The notes beneath the pieces are model-generated. The model was not told the DNA's origin, searched no databases, and saw only the letters and a program-made list of their open reading frames with translations. DNA of 64,000 nucleotides. Origin: Streptomyces orinoci (lineage in GTDB: Bacteria; Actinomycetota; Actinomycetes; Streptomycetales; Streptomycetaceae). Of this stretch, positions 41,327 through 49,239 are shown one piece after another (within the stretch, counting starts at the first letter, position 1; each line of letters starts with the position of its first letter). The stretch covers positions 436,439 to 500,438 of the forward strand of contig NZ_PHNC01000031.1 of the NCBI RefSeq assembly GCF_003121295.1, in the 5' to 3' direction. The position numbers were made by a program, and so were the translations under genes.

Positions 41327-41953
41327 TTACTGCTTGTCGGCTTCGGCTGCGGGCCACTCGCGCACGTACACGGCCTCGTCGTCGAGGCCCATGTCGGGGC
41401 CTTTCCACATGAGGACGCGGGCGGCCAGGTGCGCGCGGCGGACGCCGAGCATGCCCTGCCGATGTTCGTCGGCGAGGCGGTCGGGGTCGGCGAGTCCGCC
41501 CGCCTCGTTGGCGTCGGCGACACCTTCGCCGTTCTCGTCCGCCTGCCACCCCAAGCCGATGTCGGGATCGTTGAACACGTCGATCCGGTACGAGTAGCGG
41601 ACCTTCTCGCGCAGGATGCGGAAGACGTACGACGGGTTCATGCCGAGGTCCGCCGCGATTTCCACGCCGGAGACGCCGGCGGCGCGGGCGTCCAGAATCA
41701 GCGCGGGCACCTCCGGTTCGTACTTCTTCCACGCCTTCCGGGCGGCGCCGGCGGCGGCCAGCCGTGCCCGCACGTCGGCGGCCTCGTGTTCCTCGAAGGC
41801 GCGCACCATGTCGCGGGCGAAGGCGGCGAGCTGGGGCCGCTCGGCGATGTAGGCCGCGAGGGCAGAACGCTGCTCCGCCTCGCTCGCCTTGCCCAGCGCC
41901 CTATCAGGGCGCCTGCGGTATACGGCTTCGGAAGACTGGTTCTGCTCGCTCAT
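41327..41953 (-). CDS. HTH-containing hypothetical phage protein
   Basis: 208 residues. Central HTH-like segment GVSGVEIAADLGMNPSYVFRILREK at about 92-116, preceded by a helical region with many Ala/Glu residues. C-terminal third acidic. Acts probably as a DNA-binding regulator of late genes or as a packaging accessory; no specific family recognised. Confidence 0.6.
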   Translation of the reverse strand: MSEQNQSSEAVYRRRPDRALGKASEAEQRSALAAYIAERPQLAAFARDMVRAFEEHEAADVRARLAAAGAARKAWKKYEPEVPALILDARAAGVSGVEIAADLGMNPSYVFRILREKVRYSYRIDVFNDPDIGLGWQADENGEGVADANEAGGLADPDRLADEHRQGMLGVRRAHLAARVLMWKGPDMGLDDEAVYVREWPAAEADKQ

Positions 41954-42387
41954 CTGCTGTTCCCTCTGGGCGGGCCCGCCTCGCGGGTGCAGGTGGGTGT
42001 CAGGTGGAGTTCGATGAAGATCACTGTACTGGGTGCTCCACTAGGTACACAACGAGGGTGCGGAAAAGGGCCCGGATCAACTCCGGGCCCTCCTATGGCG
42101 TCGTGCGCCTGTGCGCTGCGTGATGGCCGGGCCCGGCGGCGCAGTGGCGGTCCGGGCTTCGATCGAGCGCGCGAGCGTGCGCGGTGGCGCAGGACAGAGG
42201 AATCGCGCAGGTTGTGCGCCGTTGGTACCCGTGTGGGTGACCTTGCCCAGGCGCTCACTGGGCATTTTCCCCCTGCCGCACTAGCCGCATGCGTTGACGG
42301 CCTTCCGCCTGAGCCCGTACTCCTGACGACGCTCGTTGGGGAGGCCATCGCCCACTGGGAACACATACTCCGGAAGGAGCTTCGCCT
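41954..42387. other. Non-coding region between late and early modules
   Basis: About 430 nt. It contains the minus-strand terminator at 42064-42090 and, near its right end, the promoter and GGAAGGAG ribosome site of the secreted-protein gene at 42388. No other gene is supportable. Confidence 0.5.
42064..42090 (-). terminator. Rho-independent terminator
   Basis: GGGCCCGGA/TCCGGGCCC (42068-42076 with 42082-42090), followed by TTTT on the minus strand. Would end leftward messages from the early region. Confidence 0.8.
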
Positions 42388-42573
42388 ATGCGTCGCGCCA
42401 TCGTCACCATGGCCATCGCCGCCTCGTTGGCCGTGCCCGCGCTGCTCGGCACCGCTGCCACGGCAACCGCCGCGCCCAACGTCAGCGTCCTGCTATGCAT
42501 TCTCGGCCACGGCCGTCCCAGCTTCATCCAAACCTGCGTCGGCGGCGACTACGACGGCCAACCTCTCGGCTAA
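42388..42573 (+). CDS. Small secreted two-cysteine protein in the prophage (61 aa)
   Basis: 61 residues, ATG with GGAAGGAG upstream. A signal peptide spans about 1-29 (IVTMAIAASLAVPALLGTAATATA/AP). The mature part, about 32 residues, carries two Cys (SVLLCILGHGRPSFIQTCVGG). It reads against its neighbours and has its own terminator, so it is a separate unit. With 33482-33685 the prophage has two exported mini-proteins of similar design. Confidence 0.75.
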   Translation: MRRAIVTMAIAASLAVPALLGTAATATAAPNVSVLLCILGHGRPSFIQTCVGGDYDGQPLG

Positions 42574-42586
42574 CACCTACGCGGAT

Positions 42587-42627
42587 GGTCCACCGCGGTG
42601 CCGTGTCGACCGGCACCGCGGTGGACC
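42587..42627 (+). terminator. Hairpin terminator after the secreted-protein gene
   Basis: A perfect 16-bp stem (42587-42602 with 42612-42627) 13 nt downstream of the stop. No T run. Confidence 0.6.
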
Positions 42628-42839
42628 ACGGGTGCCCCGGTCTCGCTTCCCCACCGCCGTGTGCGGCTGGTGACGAGGCCAGGGAGCCGGGCCCTTGATG
42701 GTCGGCAAGGTGCCGCCGCCGAAGAAGCAGGGCGGATTCCCCGACCATCGGCACTCTCAACGCCCGACTACGTAGTCAGCCAACTACACTCACAAACAAG
42801 CTCCTGACCAGCGGCAATAAGCGAACTGCAACTGGAGTA

Positions 42840-43079
42840 CTAGGCGAAGTTCACGACGACGGAGCGTCCATCGATATTCTGTTGCTGCATTCCGTTGACG
42901 GCGGCCTCCGCTTCCTCCGCGGAGTCAAAGGAAACGAAGCCGAAGCCCCTCGACCTGCCTGTCTGCCGATCCATGATGACTTCTGCGTGCACCAACTCAC
43001 CGTAGTCGGAGAACGCCTCCCTCAGCGTCTCATCCGTCGTCTTCCAGCTCAGGTTGCCTACATAGACCCTCACCGACAT
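42840..43079 (-). CDS. RRM-type RNA-binding protein (79 aa)
   Basis: A single complete RNA recognition motif from ATG MSVRVYVGNL. RNP2 is VYVGNL (5-10) and RNP1 is RGFGFVSF (44-51); aromatic residues Y6, F46 and F48 that stack on RNA are all present. Length and organisation match the small bacterial Rbp proteins, best known in cyanobacteria. It should bind single-stranded RNA. It lies alone, leftward, between the secreted protein and the early genes. Few phages carry such a gene, so its presence is notable. Confidence 0.88.
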   Translation of the reverse strand: MSVRVYVGNLSWKTTDETLREAFSDYGELVHAEVIMDRQTGRSRGFGFVSFDSAEEAEAAVNGMQQQNIDGRSVVVNFA

Positions 43080-43229
43080 GCCCTGGTACCTCGCTCTCCT
43101 TGGCGGATGCCCGCCACGGCTGGGAGACCAGCCAATGGACAACGGTTGAGGAGACAAACTATTCCAGCAGTGCGAGGAAGGCACAACTGCTGCTAGTAGT
43201 GCCCGCGATATCGGAATCCTGAATGTCGC

Positions 43230-44015
43230 TCAACAGGCGGCCAAGGGGTACGACCCCCGTTCGTGCTGCTCCGCGGCGTCGAGTGCGGCGACCAGGGCGG
43301 GCAGGGCGTGCCACTCCCACACCCGCCGGCCCGCCGGGGTCAGGGGTACCGGGGCGGGGCACTGCGCCCCCCACCCGCATGTGACCCTCGGCCCCTCGTC
43401 CGGGCCGGTGTGCAGCGTCAGCTCGCCCCCACACCAGGGGCACGGCCGGCCGGGAACCGGGGTGGCGCGCTGGTCAAGGCGCAGCGTCCGCAGCAGGCGG
43501 CCGGCGCACTCGTGGGCGACGCGAGCGGAGTCGTGCAGCAGGCGCTCGGACACGGGCGCGAACGGCGCATCGGTCGTGGTGCCGTCGGGCTGTTCCTCGG
43601 GGGCGGTGTCCTCGTCGAGCAGTCGGCCCTCGACGTACAGCGCGGCCCAGTGCAGGCCGTGCGCCCGGCTGCCGGGGTCGGTGGCGCTGCGGATGATCCA
43701 CCGGCGCGGGTCGTCGCGGTCAGTGCGCTGGACGGCGGCGGCGAGGACGTCGGCGAGGTCGAACAGGGCGTGCTCGATGGCGAGTCCGGCGTCGAGGGCG
43801 TCGAGGTTGAGCGGCGCCGAGTGCTCGCGCAGGACCAGGGGTGCGCGGTCGAGGACGTCGAGCGGCTCGTCGTCGGCCGGGCGCAGCGTGTGCGCGAGCT
43901 GCCGCGGGGGCCATACGTCGGCCGGCGGGGTCTCAATGGCGAGCAGCAGCTCGGCCCAGTGCTGCCGGATGATGGCGAGGTGGGCGGCGGCGCGGTGCGC
44001 GGCGGGGAGCGGCAC
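43230..44015 (-). CDS. Hypothetical early protein with C-terminal zinc ribbon
   Basis: 261 residues from a GTG preceded by AGGAGA; an in-frame upstream extension overlaps the SSB gene and is less likely. Mostly helical, with a C-terminal ribbon RPCPWCGGELTLH and CGWGAQCPAP (two CX2C-like pairs). Last gene of the leftward early operon. Nucleic-acid binding is plausible. Confidence 0.6.
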   Translation of the reverse strand: MPLPAAHRAAAHLAIIRQHWAELLLAIETPPADVWPPRQLAHTLRPADDEPLDVLDRAPLVLREHSAPLNLDALDAGLAIEHALFDLADVLAAAVQRTDRDDPRRWIIRSATDPGSRAHGLHWAALYVEGRLLDEDTAPEEQPDGTTTDAPFAPVSERLLHDSARVAHECAGRLLRTLRLDQRATPVPGRPCPWCGGELTLHTGPDEGPRVTCGWGAQCPAPVPLTPAGRRVWEWHALPALVAALDAAEQHERGSYPLAAC

Positions 44016-44098
44016 GTCGGAATGTCTCCTGGGCGGGGCGGGAAGGGGCTGGGGCCTCGCGCGCACGGGGGGCGGGTTCGACCGGTCGCGGCGAGCGG

Positions 44099-44560
44099 TT
44101 AGAAGGGCGGCTGTTGGACGTACGCGGCGGGGTGTGGGGCCTGAGTTGCCCATGGGTCAGCGACGGCCTGCTGCGGCTGCTGGGGAGCCTTGTTACGGCC
44201 TGACTTGGCGACGGTGGCGGTGGCGTTCTTGAGGGTGGGGCCGACTTCTTCGACGTCCAGCTCGAAGACGGTTCGCTTGGCGCCCTCGCGGTCTTCGTAG
44301 GTGCGCTGTTTGAGGCGTCCGTGCGCGATGACGCGGGTTCCACGGGTGAGGGATTCGGCGACGTGCTCGGCGGTCTGTCGCCATACGGAGCAGCTCAGAA
44401 AGAGGCTCTCGCCGTCCTTCCATTCGCCGCTGGTGCGGTCATAGGTGCGCGGGGTGGATGCGATGCGGAAATGGGCGACGGCGGCACCGGCGGGGGTGAA
44501 GCGCAGTTCGGGGTCGTCCACGAGGTTGCCCACGACGGTGATGGTTGTTTCTCCTGCCAC
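44099..44560 (-). CDS. ssb: Single-stranded DNA-binding protein
   Basis: 153 residues. OB fold at about 1-110 with TITVVGNLVDDPELRFTPAG, SLFLSCSVWRQTAEHVAESL and KGTRV-like GTRVIAHGRLKQR. The C-terminus ends in AYVQQPPF, a proline-phenylalanine tip like the one SSB uses to bind partner proteins. Phage-encoded SSB for replication and RecT-driven recombination. Confidence 0.93.
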   Translation of the reverse strand: MAGETTITVVGNLVDDPELRFTPAGAAVAHFRIASTPRTYDRTSGEWKDGESLFLSCSVWRQTAEHVAESLTRGTRVIAHGRLKQRTYEDREGAKRTVFELDVEEVGPTLKNATATVAKSGRNKAPQQPQQAVADPWATQAPHPAAYVQQPPF

Positions 44561-44657
44561 AGCGAGCCTTTCTTTCGTTGGCGCTAGATTTCTTTCTTGA
44601 AAGGATAGTACGCGGAAGGGTGCCCGTTGCCCCGCGGATTGCGGGCACCCCGCGGGG

Positions 44658-44831
44658 TCAGACGGTCTCCTGCGCCGTGACGGTCATCCCGTGCTCAGTG
44701 AGGGCGACGAGCAGGCGCTCGGCGGCCTCGACAGCAGCCGGATCAACCGGGTGCCCCTGCCGGTCGTAGCTGTCCGGGTGGAGTGCGTGCAGCTCCCCGG
44801 CGAGCAAGGCAACGACGGCCCGGGGCGTCAC
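44658..44831 (-). CDS. Small hypothetical early protein (57 aa)
   Basis: 57 residues; the GTG overlaps the preceding stop (GTGA). MTPRAVVALLAGELHALHPD then a helical, acidic end. Coupling with its neighbour supports expression. Family not recognised. Confidence 0.55.
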   Translation of the reverse strand: MTPRAVVALLAGELHALHPDSYDRQGHPVDPAAVEAAERLLVALTEHGMTVTAQETV

Positions 44832-45058
44832 CGGATGCCCCGACGGTTGACCACATGCGCGGCGGCGGTGCGTCCCTCGGCGCGACGAGGGACGGGCGGG
44901 CGCTGCATCAGCCGCTCGTGCCGGTCGTGCTCGCCCTCGGCGTGCTCGGCGAGGACGCGCTCGACGAACGCGGCGGTCTGCTGGTCGAGCCGTTCCTCGA
45001 CGGCCTGTCGGTGCGCGGCTTCCTCGGCCTGCCTGCGCGCCCGCTCCAGTTGGGCCAC
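44828..45058 (-). CDS. Small coiled-coil early protein (76 aa)
   Basis: 76 residues, GTG start. Highly charged helix (LERARRQAEEAAHRQAVEER) predicted to form a coiled coil, basic end. Stop overlaps the next gene. Function unknown. Confidence 0.5.
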   Translation of the reverse strand: MAQLERARRQAEEAAHRQAVEERLDQQTAAFVERVLAEHAEGEHDRHERLMQRPPVPRRAEGRTAAAHVVNRRGIR

Positions 45059-45091
45059 CAGGGCCGGGCCGTCGAGGGTCCGCTCGTGCTG

Positions 45092-45274
45092 CTACTCGTA
45101 GCCCTTGGATCGTTCGACGACCACCAGGGCGCCGGCGGCGGCCCACTTGCGGGCCTTGGCATAGACGTGGCGGCGGTCGGCGTGCCGGAACCCCACGTTG
45201 GTGGTCAGGCCGGGCCACAGGGCGGTGATGCGGTATTCGGTGAGGTTGCGTGTGTTGTCGCGGTGGCGGGTCAT
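45092..45274 (-). CDS. Small hypothetical early protein (60 aa)
   Basis: 60 residues, ATG overlapping the preceding stop (ATGA). Sequence MTRHRDNTRNLTEYRITALW followed by a basic segment and VVVERSKGYE. Function unknown. Confidence 0.55.
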   Translation of the reverse strand: MTRHRDNTRNLTEYRITALWPGLTTNVGFRHADRRHVYAKARKWAAAGALVVVERSKGYE

Positions 45275-45984
45275 GCGGCGACGCCTTCCTGTGCGGCGAG
45301 CGCGGAGTCGAACCGGCCCGGGTGGGGCTTCTTGCGGGGCGCGTTGGAGGTCGCCCCACCGCGCGGGGTGATCCGGCGGGAGCGGCAGGGCTTGCCCTTC
45401 TCGGCCTCGCACCACGCGCAGGGCACGCTCAACGGGTCGGGCTGACCGGCGGCGACGGTGGCCTCACGCAGGGCGGCCGTCGGCCGGTACGGGGCGAGCT
45501 GCTGCCGGATGGCCGACGGGATGTAGGAGCCGATGGAGGCGAGGCGCGCCTCGATGGCGGGGTGAATGCCGCTGGTGAGTTCCCGATGTGTCGAGGGCGC
45601 GGCCTGCCCGGTGGCCACCGCGGCGCGGGTGCCGACCAACTCGGCGCGCCACTGCTCGACGTTGTCGGGGTCCACGCTCGGCAGGGGGTCGGTGTGGCGG
45701 TTCATCAGCTCGGCGCGGTGCGGCGCCCACGCGGCGAGCAGGTCGGCCGGCTCGATGGGCCGGAACTGGGCGCTGCGGTCGCCGTTGGCCTGCTCGTAGT
45801 AGCGGCGCACCGCGCGGGAGGCGTCCCACCCGGCGGTCTCGGCCATGGCCGGGACGTCAGTCAAGGCCGTGGCCCACGTGCGGATGGTGGCGGCGGCCTG
45901 CTCGTCGGTGGCCATGATCCGGCGTATCCGGCTGTCGAGGGTAGCGGCGTAGTTGAGGAGCGCGGCGACGTGGCGGGGTTCCAT
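45271..45984 (-). CDS. Zinc-finger replication-region protein
   Basis: 237 residues, ATG overlapping the stop of the replication initiator (TGATG). A C-terminal finger VPCAWCEAEKGKPCRSRR is typical of Streptomyces phage and element proteins next to the replication gene. The N-terminal 150 residues are helical. Possibly a replication or helicase-loading partner, comparable in position to lambda P, but no family match is claimed. Confidence 0.65.
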   Translation of the reverse strand: MEPRHVAALLNYAATLDSRIRRIMATDEQAAATIRTWATALTDVPAMAETAGWDASRAVRRYYEQANGDRSAQFRPIEPADLLAAWAPHRAELMNRHTDPLPSVDPDNVEQWRAELVGTRAAVATGQAAPSTHRELTSGIHPAIEARLASIGSYIPSAIRQQLAPYRPTAALREATVAAGQPDPLSVPCAWCEAEKGKPCRSRRITPRGGATSNAPRKKPHPGRFDSALAAQEGVAA

Positions 45985-46829
45985 CAGGCGAGTCCTTCCT
46001 GCTCCAGCAGGGCAAGCCCTGCGGCGAGGGTGTTCGTGTGGCTGGTGGGCGCGGCGGTGGGGGCGCGGAACGGGACGACGTTCGAGCCGGTCGAGCCGGG
46101 CGCCGGCCGGGCGGGGGTGTGGTCGAGGTCGGCCCAGACCTTGAGCCAGTAACGGGCGCTCTTGGGCGGGTCGCCGGGCGTGATCCGGCGGGCGGCGAGT
46201 TCGACGAGGGCGGCGACGCCGTGCGTCTGGACGAGCCGGTACGCGTCGCGCTGCTCACCAAGGCCGAGCGTCCAACGGACCTCGACCCCGGCCGCGTCGA
46301 GGGCATCGGCGAGGGGGCGCAGTTGCTCGACCACGGGTGAGCGGCCTCGGGACGCGTGCGGCTGCTGTTCCTCTTGGTGTTTGCGTTCTCTTGCGTTCTG
46401 GGGTCCGGATTCCGGACCGGTAGGGGTCTCGTTTTCGGACCGGTGGGGTACGGAATCCGGACCGCCGGGGGTCTTGTTTTCGGACCGGTCCGGATTTCGG
46501 ACCCCTCCGGATTTCGGACCACCAAAACGGGCGTCTTCGGATTCGGCGGCGCGGCGGTGCCCGACGGCGTGCGGGAGCCGGTAGACGGTCTCACCGCGCG
46601 GCCCTCGGGCACCCTCGACGATCTCCAACTCGCCGGACGCAATGAGCTTGTCTACAGCGGTCACGACCGACGAGCGGGCCGCGTTCGTGCGCTGGACGAG
46701 CATGGTCGTACCGGCGTACGCGACGCACCGGTCATCCGGGCACTTGTCGGCGATGGCGAGCAGCACGAGCCGGGGCGTGCCCTTAGCGGCGGACCGGGTC
46801 CACACCCAATCCATGGCGTCGAGGCTCAA
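45984..46829 (-). CDS. Replication initiator-like protein with an internal origin (lambda O-like layout)
   Basis: 281 residues from a TTG with AAGGGA upstream (ATG 46814 is an alternative). The N-terminal winged-helix region (about 1-100; TPRLVLLAIADKCPDDRCVAY, MLVQRTNAARSSVVTAVDKLIASGELE) looks like phage replication initiators. A low-complexity linker follows (about 105-150), then a C-terminal domain with GEQRDAYRLVQTHGVAALVELAARRI. The linker is encoded by six direct repeats (46409-46520) that look like iterons. Domain order, location and internal repeats match lambda O. Confidence 0.78.
   Translation of the reverse strand: MSLDAMDWVWTRSAAKGTPRLVLLAIADKCPDDRCVAYAGTTMLVQRTNAARSSVVTAVDKLIASGELEIVEGARGPRGETVYRLPHAVGHRRAAESEDARFGGPKSGGVRNPDRSENKTPGGPDSVPHRSENETPTGPESGPQNARERKHQEEQQPHASRGRSPVVEQLRPLADALDAAGVEVRWTLGLGEQRDAYRLVQTHGVAALVELAARRITPGDPPKSARYWLKVWADLDHTPARPAPGSTGSNVVPFRAPTAAPTSHTNTLAAGLALLEQEGLA
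46409..46520. repeat. Six-copy iteron block, candidate phage replication origin
   Basis: Copies of WWTYCGGACC start at 46409, 46432, 46454, 46477, 46494 and 46511. The first four are spaced 23, 22 and 23 nt (two helical turns) and the last three 17 nt apart. A direct repeat TTGCGTTCTC/TTGCGTTCTG just to the left (46381-46400) gives a relatively A/T-rich flank. The block lies inside the initiator gene. Confidence 0.75.
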
Positions 46830-46840
46830 CAGGGGTTCCC

Positions 46841-46993
46841 TTACGGTCGGGGCGGCGGCGGTGCGGGCGCTTGGGTGCGCCCGGCGAGGGCGGCCGGCGT
46901 GTGGAGGGGGCAGCGGTAGCCGGTGAGGTACCGGCGGGCGCTCGGAGCGCCGCAGTAGCGGCGCCCCGAGCCGTCCCAGTGGCCGCACTTCAC
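46841..46993 (-). CDS. Small zinc-ribbon protein (50 aa)
   Basis: 50 residues, GTG overlapping the previous stop (GTGA). MKCGHWDGSGRRYCGAPSAR, then YRCPLHTPAALAGR; the Cys and His residues can form one zinc site. Very similar small proteins sit upstream of replication genes in Streptomyces phages and integrative elements. Confidence 0.7.
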   Translation of the reverse strand: MKCGHWDGSGRRYCGAPSARRYLTGYRCPLHTPAALAGRTQAPAPPPPRP

Positions 46994-47538
46994 GCGGCCT
47001 CATCTCCTGCACCGGGGGCAAGGGCGGGCAGGACCAGCGGCGCCAGACCACCCGAGCGCCACGCCTCGCCGACCAACTCGCGCCCGCCCTTGGCGAACCG
47101 CACCGAATGCGACCGCTTGCGGGTGGGCCTGATCTCCACGCCCGGCACCTCGTGCACCTCGCCGGATGTCGGATCGACGACCTGCGGCACGCCGGCCGCG
47201 GTCATCTCGTCGAGCAGCCGCTCGGCGAACGCCTCGCGCACGTCCTTGACGATCCGTGTCACGCGCTCGGCCGGGAAGGTCTCCCGTGCCCAGGCGATGA
47301 ACGCGGCGCGGTCGGTGACCTGCGCGGCCGGTTCACCCCCGGTGAGGCTGACCGTTCCCACCTTGCGCCCGTCCGGCAGTTCCGCGTTGAACTGCCGTGC
47401 CCCGCTGGCCTCCTGGGCGGCGTCGAGATGGTGCTGCACCTCGGTCCGGGCCTCTTCGTATGCGGCCTTCACTTCGTCAAGAAGGGCTTTCAGCAAGGCC
47501 TCACGGGTGGTCGCCTGCTTGATGTCCTCGGCACTCAC
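46990..47538 (-). CDS. Hypothetical protein coupled to RecT (182 aa)
   Basis: 182 residues, GTG overlapping the RecT stop. Helical N-terminus (LLKALLDEVKAAYEEARTEV), a central part with DRAAFIAWARETFPAERVTR, and a beta-rich C-terminus. Always-coupled partner of RecT in this operon, so a role in recombination or end processing is possible, but no nuclease motif is visible. Confidence 0.6.
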   Translation of the reverse strand: MSAEDIKQATTREALLKALLDEVKAAYEEARTEVQHHLDAAQEASGARQFNAELPDGRKVGTVSLTGGEPAAQVTDRAAFIAWARETFPAERVTRIVKDVREAFAERLLDEMTAAGVPQVVDPTSGEVHEVPGVEIRPTRKRSHSVRFAKGGRELVGEAWRSGGLAPLVLPALAPGAGDEAA

Positions 47539-48536
47539 GCGGCGCCCCCGGCGGCGTCGAGCAGGTCCTCACGCTGTTCGACCAGCTCGGCGACCGTGGC
47601 CTCGGCCGGCGTGTGCCCGTAGTGCGCGGCGAACGCCTCGTCGGCCTCCTCGTTGCTCAACTCCGCTGCACAGGCTGCGTCGTACATCGCGGCCAGGGCG
47701 GCGGCGTGCTCGTCGTCCTGGTCCTGGTGCTCCTCGACGACGGCCTCGGCCAGTTGCTGCTCGGCGACGCGGGCCCCGGGCTTGTCCCGTCCGATGGCGG
47801 CGAGTTGGTTGAGGTAGTGCTGCGGGACACCGGCCCCCTTGGCGTCCTCCCACACCGCCCGGACGGCGGCGGCATCGCTCGCCCGCCGTGCCTCGGCGAG
47901 GAAGTCACGCTGCGGCGCGGCGGCCGACGCGGGCGGCTCCTCCTTGGTGTCCTGCTGGATCTCCCCGGCGATGTAGACCGGGTTGCCTTCCTGGTCCACC
48001 ACCGCGCCGAGTTCCTCGGGGGTGTAGTGGATGCCGAAGAGGGCTTCCTCGCAGGCATCGCGGGCCACCGCCGAGATGGCGCGGGCCTTGAGCATGGCGG
48101 CCGGGTACTTCTTCCATACGTCCTTGCCGAGCAGGCCGGCGCGGCGTGCGTCGTCGATGGTGAACCGGGCCTCGAACGTCCAGTCAGGGTCATCGGTACG
48201 GATGATCTGCGCTACGGCACAGGTGGCGTCGCCCTTGATGCGCAGCCGGTGCCCGGCGCGGCGGACGAGGGCGGATATCAGGGCGGCCGACGCGGTCGGC
48301 TTGCCCTCGATCACGTGCACACCCGTGATGGCGACCATGGGATGCAGGCCGAGGGACTCGGCGTACTCCACCGCGTAGAGCAAGTTCGCGGGCTGTCCGC
48401 GGAACTGACGGGGCAGCAGGCCGGACGCGGCGAACGCCTTGCAGTAATCGAGCTTGGACTCGACCGACATCCGCGGGAGGGCCGGGGCGGCAAGGTGCTG
48501 GTGGCTTTGGCGGTCGGCGAGGGCGACGACGGTCAT
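47535..48536 (-). CDS. recT: RecT-family single-strand annealing recombinase
   Basis: 333 residues from ATG 48536 (overlaps the preceding stop). LLPRQFRGQPANLLYAVEYAESLGLHPMVAI and VVDQEGNPVYIAG are characteristic of the actinophage RecT family, as is the KKYPAAMLKARAISAVARDAC helix. C-terminal 120 residues are acidic and variable. Anneals complementary single strands, probably with SSB. Confidence 0.88.
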   Translation of the reverse strand: MTVVALADRQSHQHLAAPALPRMSVESKLDYCKAFAASGLLPRQFRGQPANLLYAVEYAESLGLHPMVAITGVHVIEGKPTASAALISALVRRAGHRLRIKGDATCAVAQIIRTDDPDWTFEARFTIDDARRAGLLGKDVWKKYPAAMLKARAISAVARDACEEALFGIHYTPEELGAVVDQEGNPVYIAGEIQQDTKEEPPASAAAPQRDFLAEARRASDAAAVRAVWEDAKGAGVPQHYLNQLAAIGRDKPGARVAEQQLAEAVVEEHQDQDDEHAAALAAMYDAACAAELSNEEADEAFAAHYGHTPAEATVAELVEQREDLLDAAGGAA

Positions 48537-48733
48537 GAGGTGATCCCTTCGGGCGTGGCGAGCAGCGGGTCGAGGACGGCGTCGGTGCTCACCGGGCGCC
48601 CTTTTGGCAACTGCCGCTCGACGGCGTCGGCGAGAGCGCGCAGACGTTCGGCAGGCGGGAGCGTGGCCAGCCATGACCACAGCGAGGGCACATCAAGCGC
48701 CCTGGGCTGCGGCAGGCGCGTAAAGTCGTGCAT
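48533..48733 (-). CDS. Small hypothetical early protein (66 aa)
   Basis: 66 residues beginning MHDFTRLPQPRALDVPSLWS. Helical, coupled to RecT by a 4-nt overlap. Function unknown. Confidence 0.55.
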   Translation of the reverse strand: MHDFTRLPQPRALDVPSLWSWLATLPPAERLRALADAVERQLPKGRPVSTDAVLDPLLATPEGITS

Positions 48734-48808
48734 TGGACCTCTGTTCCTGGCAGGGAATCGGGTGTCTGTGGGGGCTGTCCGGGTGCGATCCGGGCGGCCC
48801 CGTTTTCG

Positions 48809-49030
48809 TCAGGCTGCGGCGGCCAGGGGCGCCGGCCGGGTGCGATCCGGGGCGGCGGCCTTGTGCAAGCGGCGCAGGATGAACTCGATTTCGTCGGCGC
48901 TCTTGGTGCTGCCGACGGCGGCGGCTTCGGCTGCGGCCCGGATGGGCATGGAGTCCCGGCGGGCGCGGGCCCGGTCGAGGACAGCGCGGGCTGCGGCGAA
49001 CGCCTGCTCGCGGGGAGTGATCACGCTCAT
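48809..49030 (-). CDS. Small helical early protein (73 aa)
   Basis: 73 residues from ATG 49030, overlapping the preceding HTH stop (ATGA). Ala/Arg-rich helices (QAFAAARAVLDRARARRD), acidic middle with ADEIEFILRRLH. Function unknown. Confidence 0.55.
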   Translation of the reverse strand: MSVITPREQAFAAARAVLDRARARRDSMPIRAAAEAAAVGSTKSADEIEFILRRLHKAAAPDRTRPAPLAAAA

Positions 49031-49239
49031 GCGGCCCGGTCCTCACTGAGCAAGTCGTCAGCGGTGAGTCCGTAAGCACGCTGGATGGCAGCAAGCCCGG
49101 CCGGTCCGGGGACATGGCGGCCGGTCGCCCACCGGTAGACGGTGAGGTACGGCAGTTCCATGCGCCGGGCCATATCGGCAGGCGTGTGATCACCGCGAGC
49201 CGCTGCGGCGGCGACCAGGGCGCCGGAGGCATAAGACAT
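49027..49239 (-). CDS. Cro/excisionase-like HTH protein (70 aa)
   Basis: 70 residues from ATG 49239. HTH at about 18-50 (TPADMARRMELPYLTVYRWATGRHVPG). First gene of the leftward early operon and divergent from the repressor gene, so it is the best candidate for a Cro-like switch protein; an excisionase/recombination directionality role is also possible because a serine-integrase phage needs one. Confidence 0.7.
   Translation of the reverse strand: MSYASGALVAAAAARGDHTPADMARRMELPYLTVYRWATGRHVPGPAGLAAIQRAYGLTADDLLSEDRAA

Noticed and set aside
40266..41732. A 488-codon version of the DUF2637 gene
   Set aside because: The upstream 160 codons overlap the HTH gene at 41327 in another frame and are Arg/Pro-rich noise. 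The GTG at 41258 is the sensible start.
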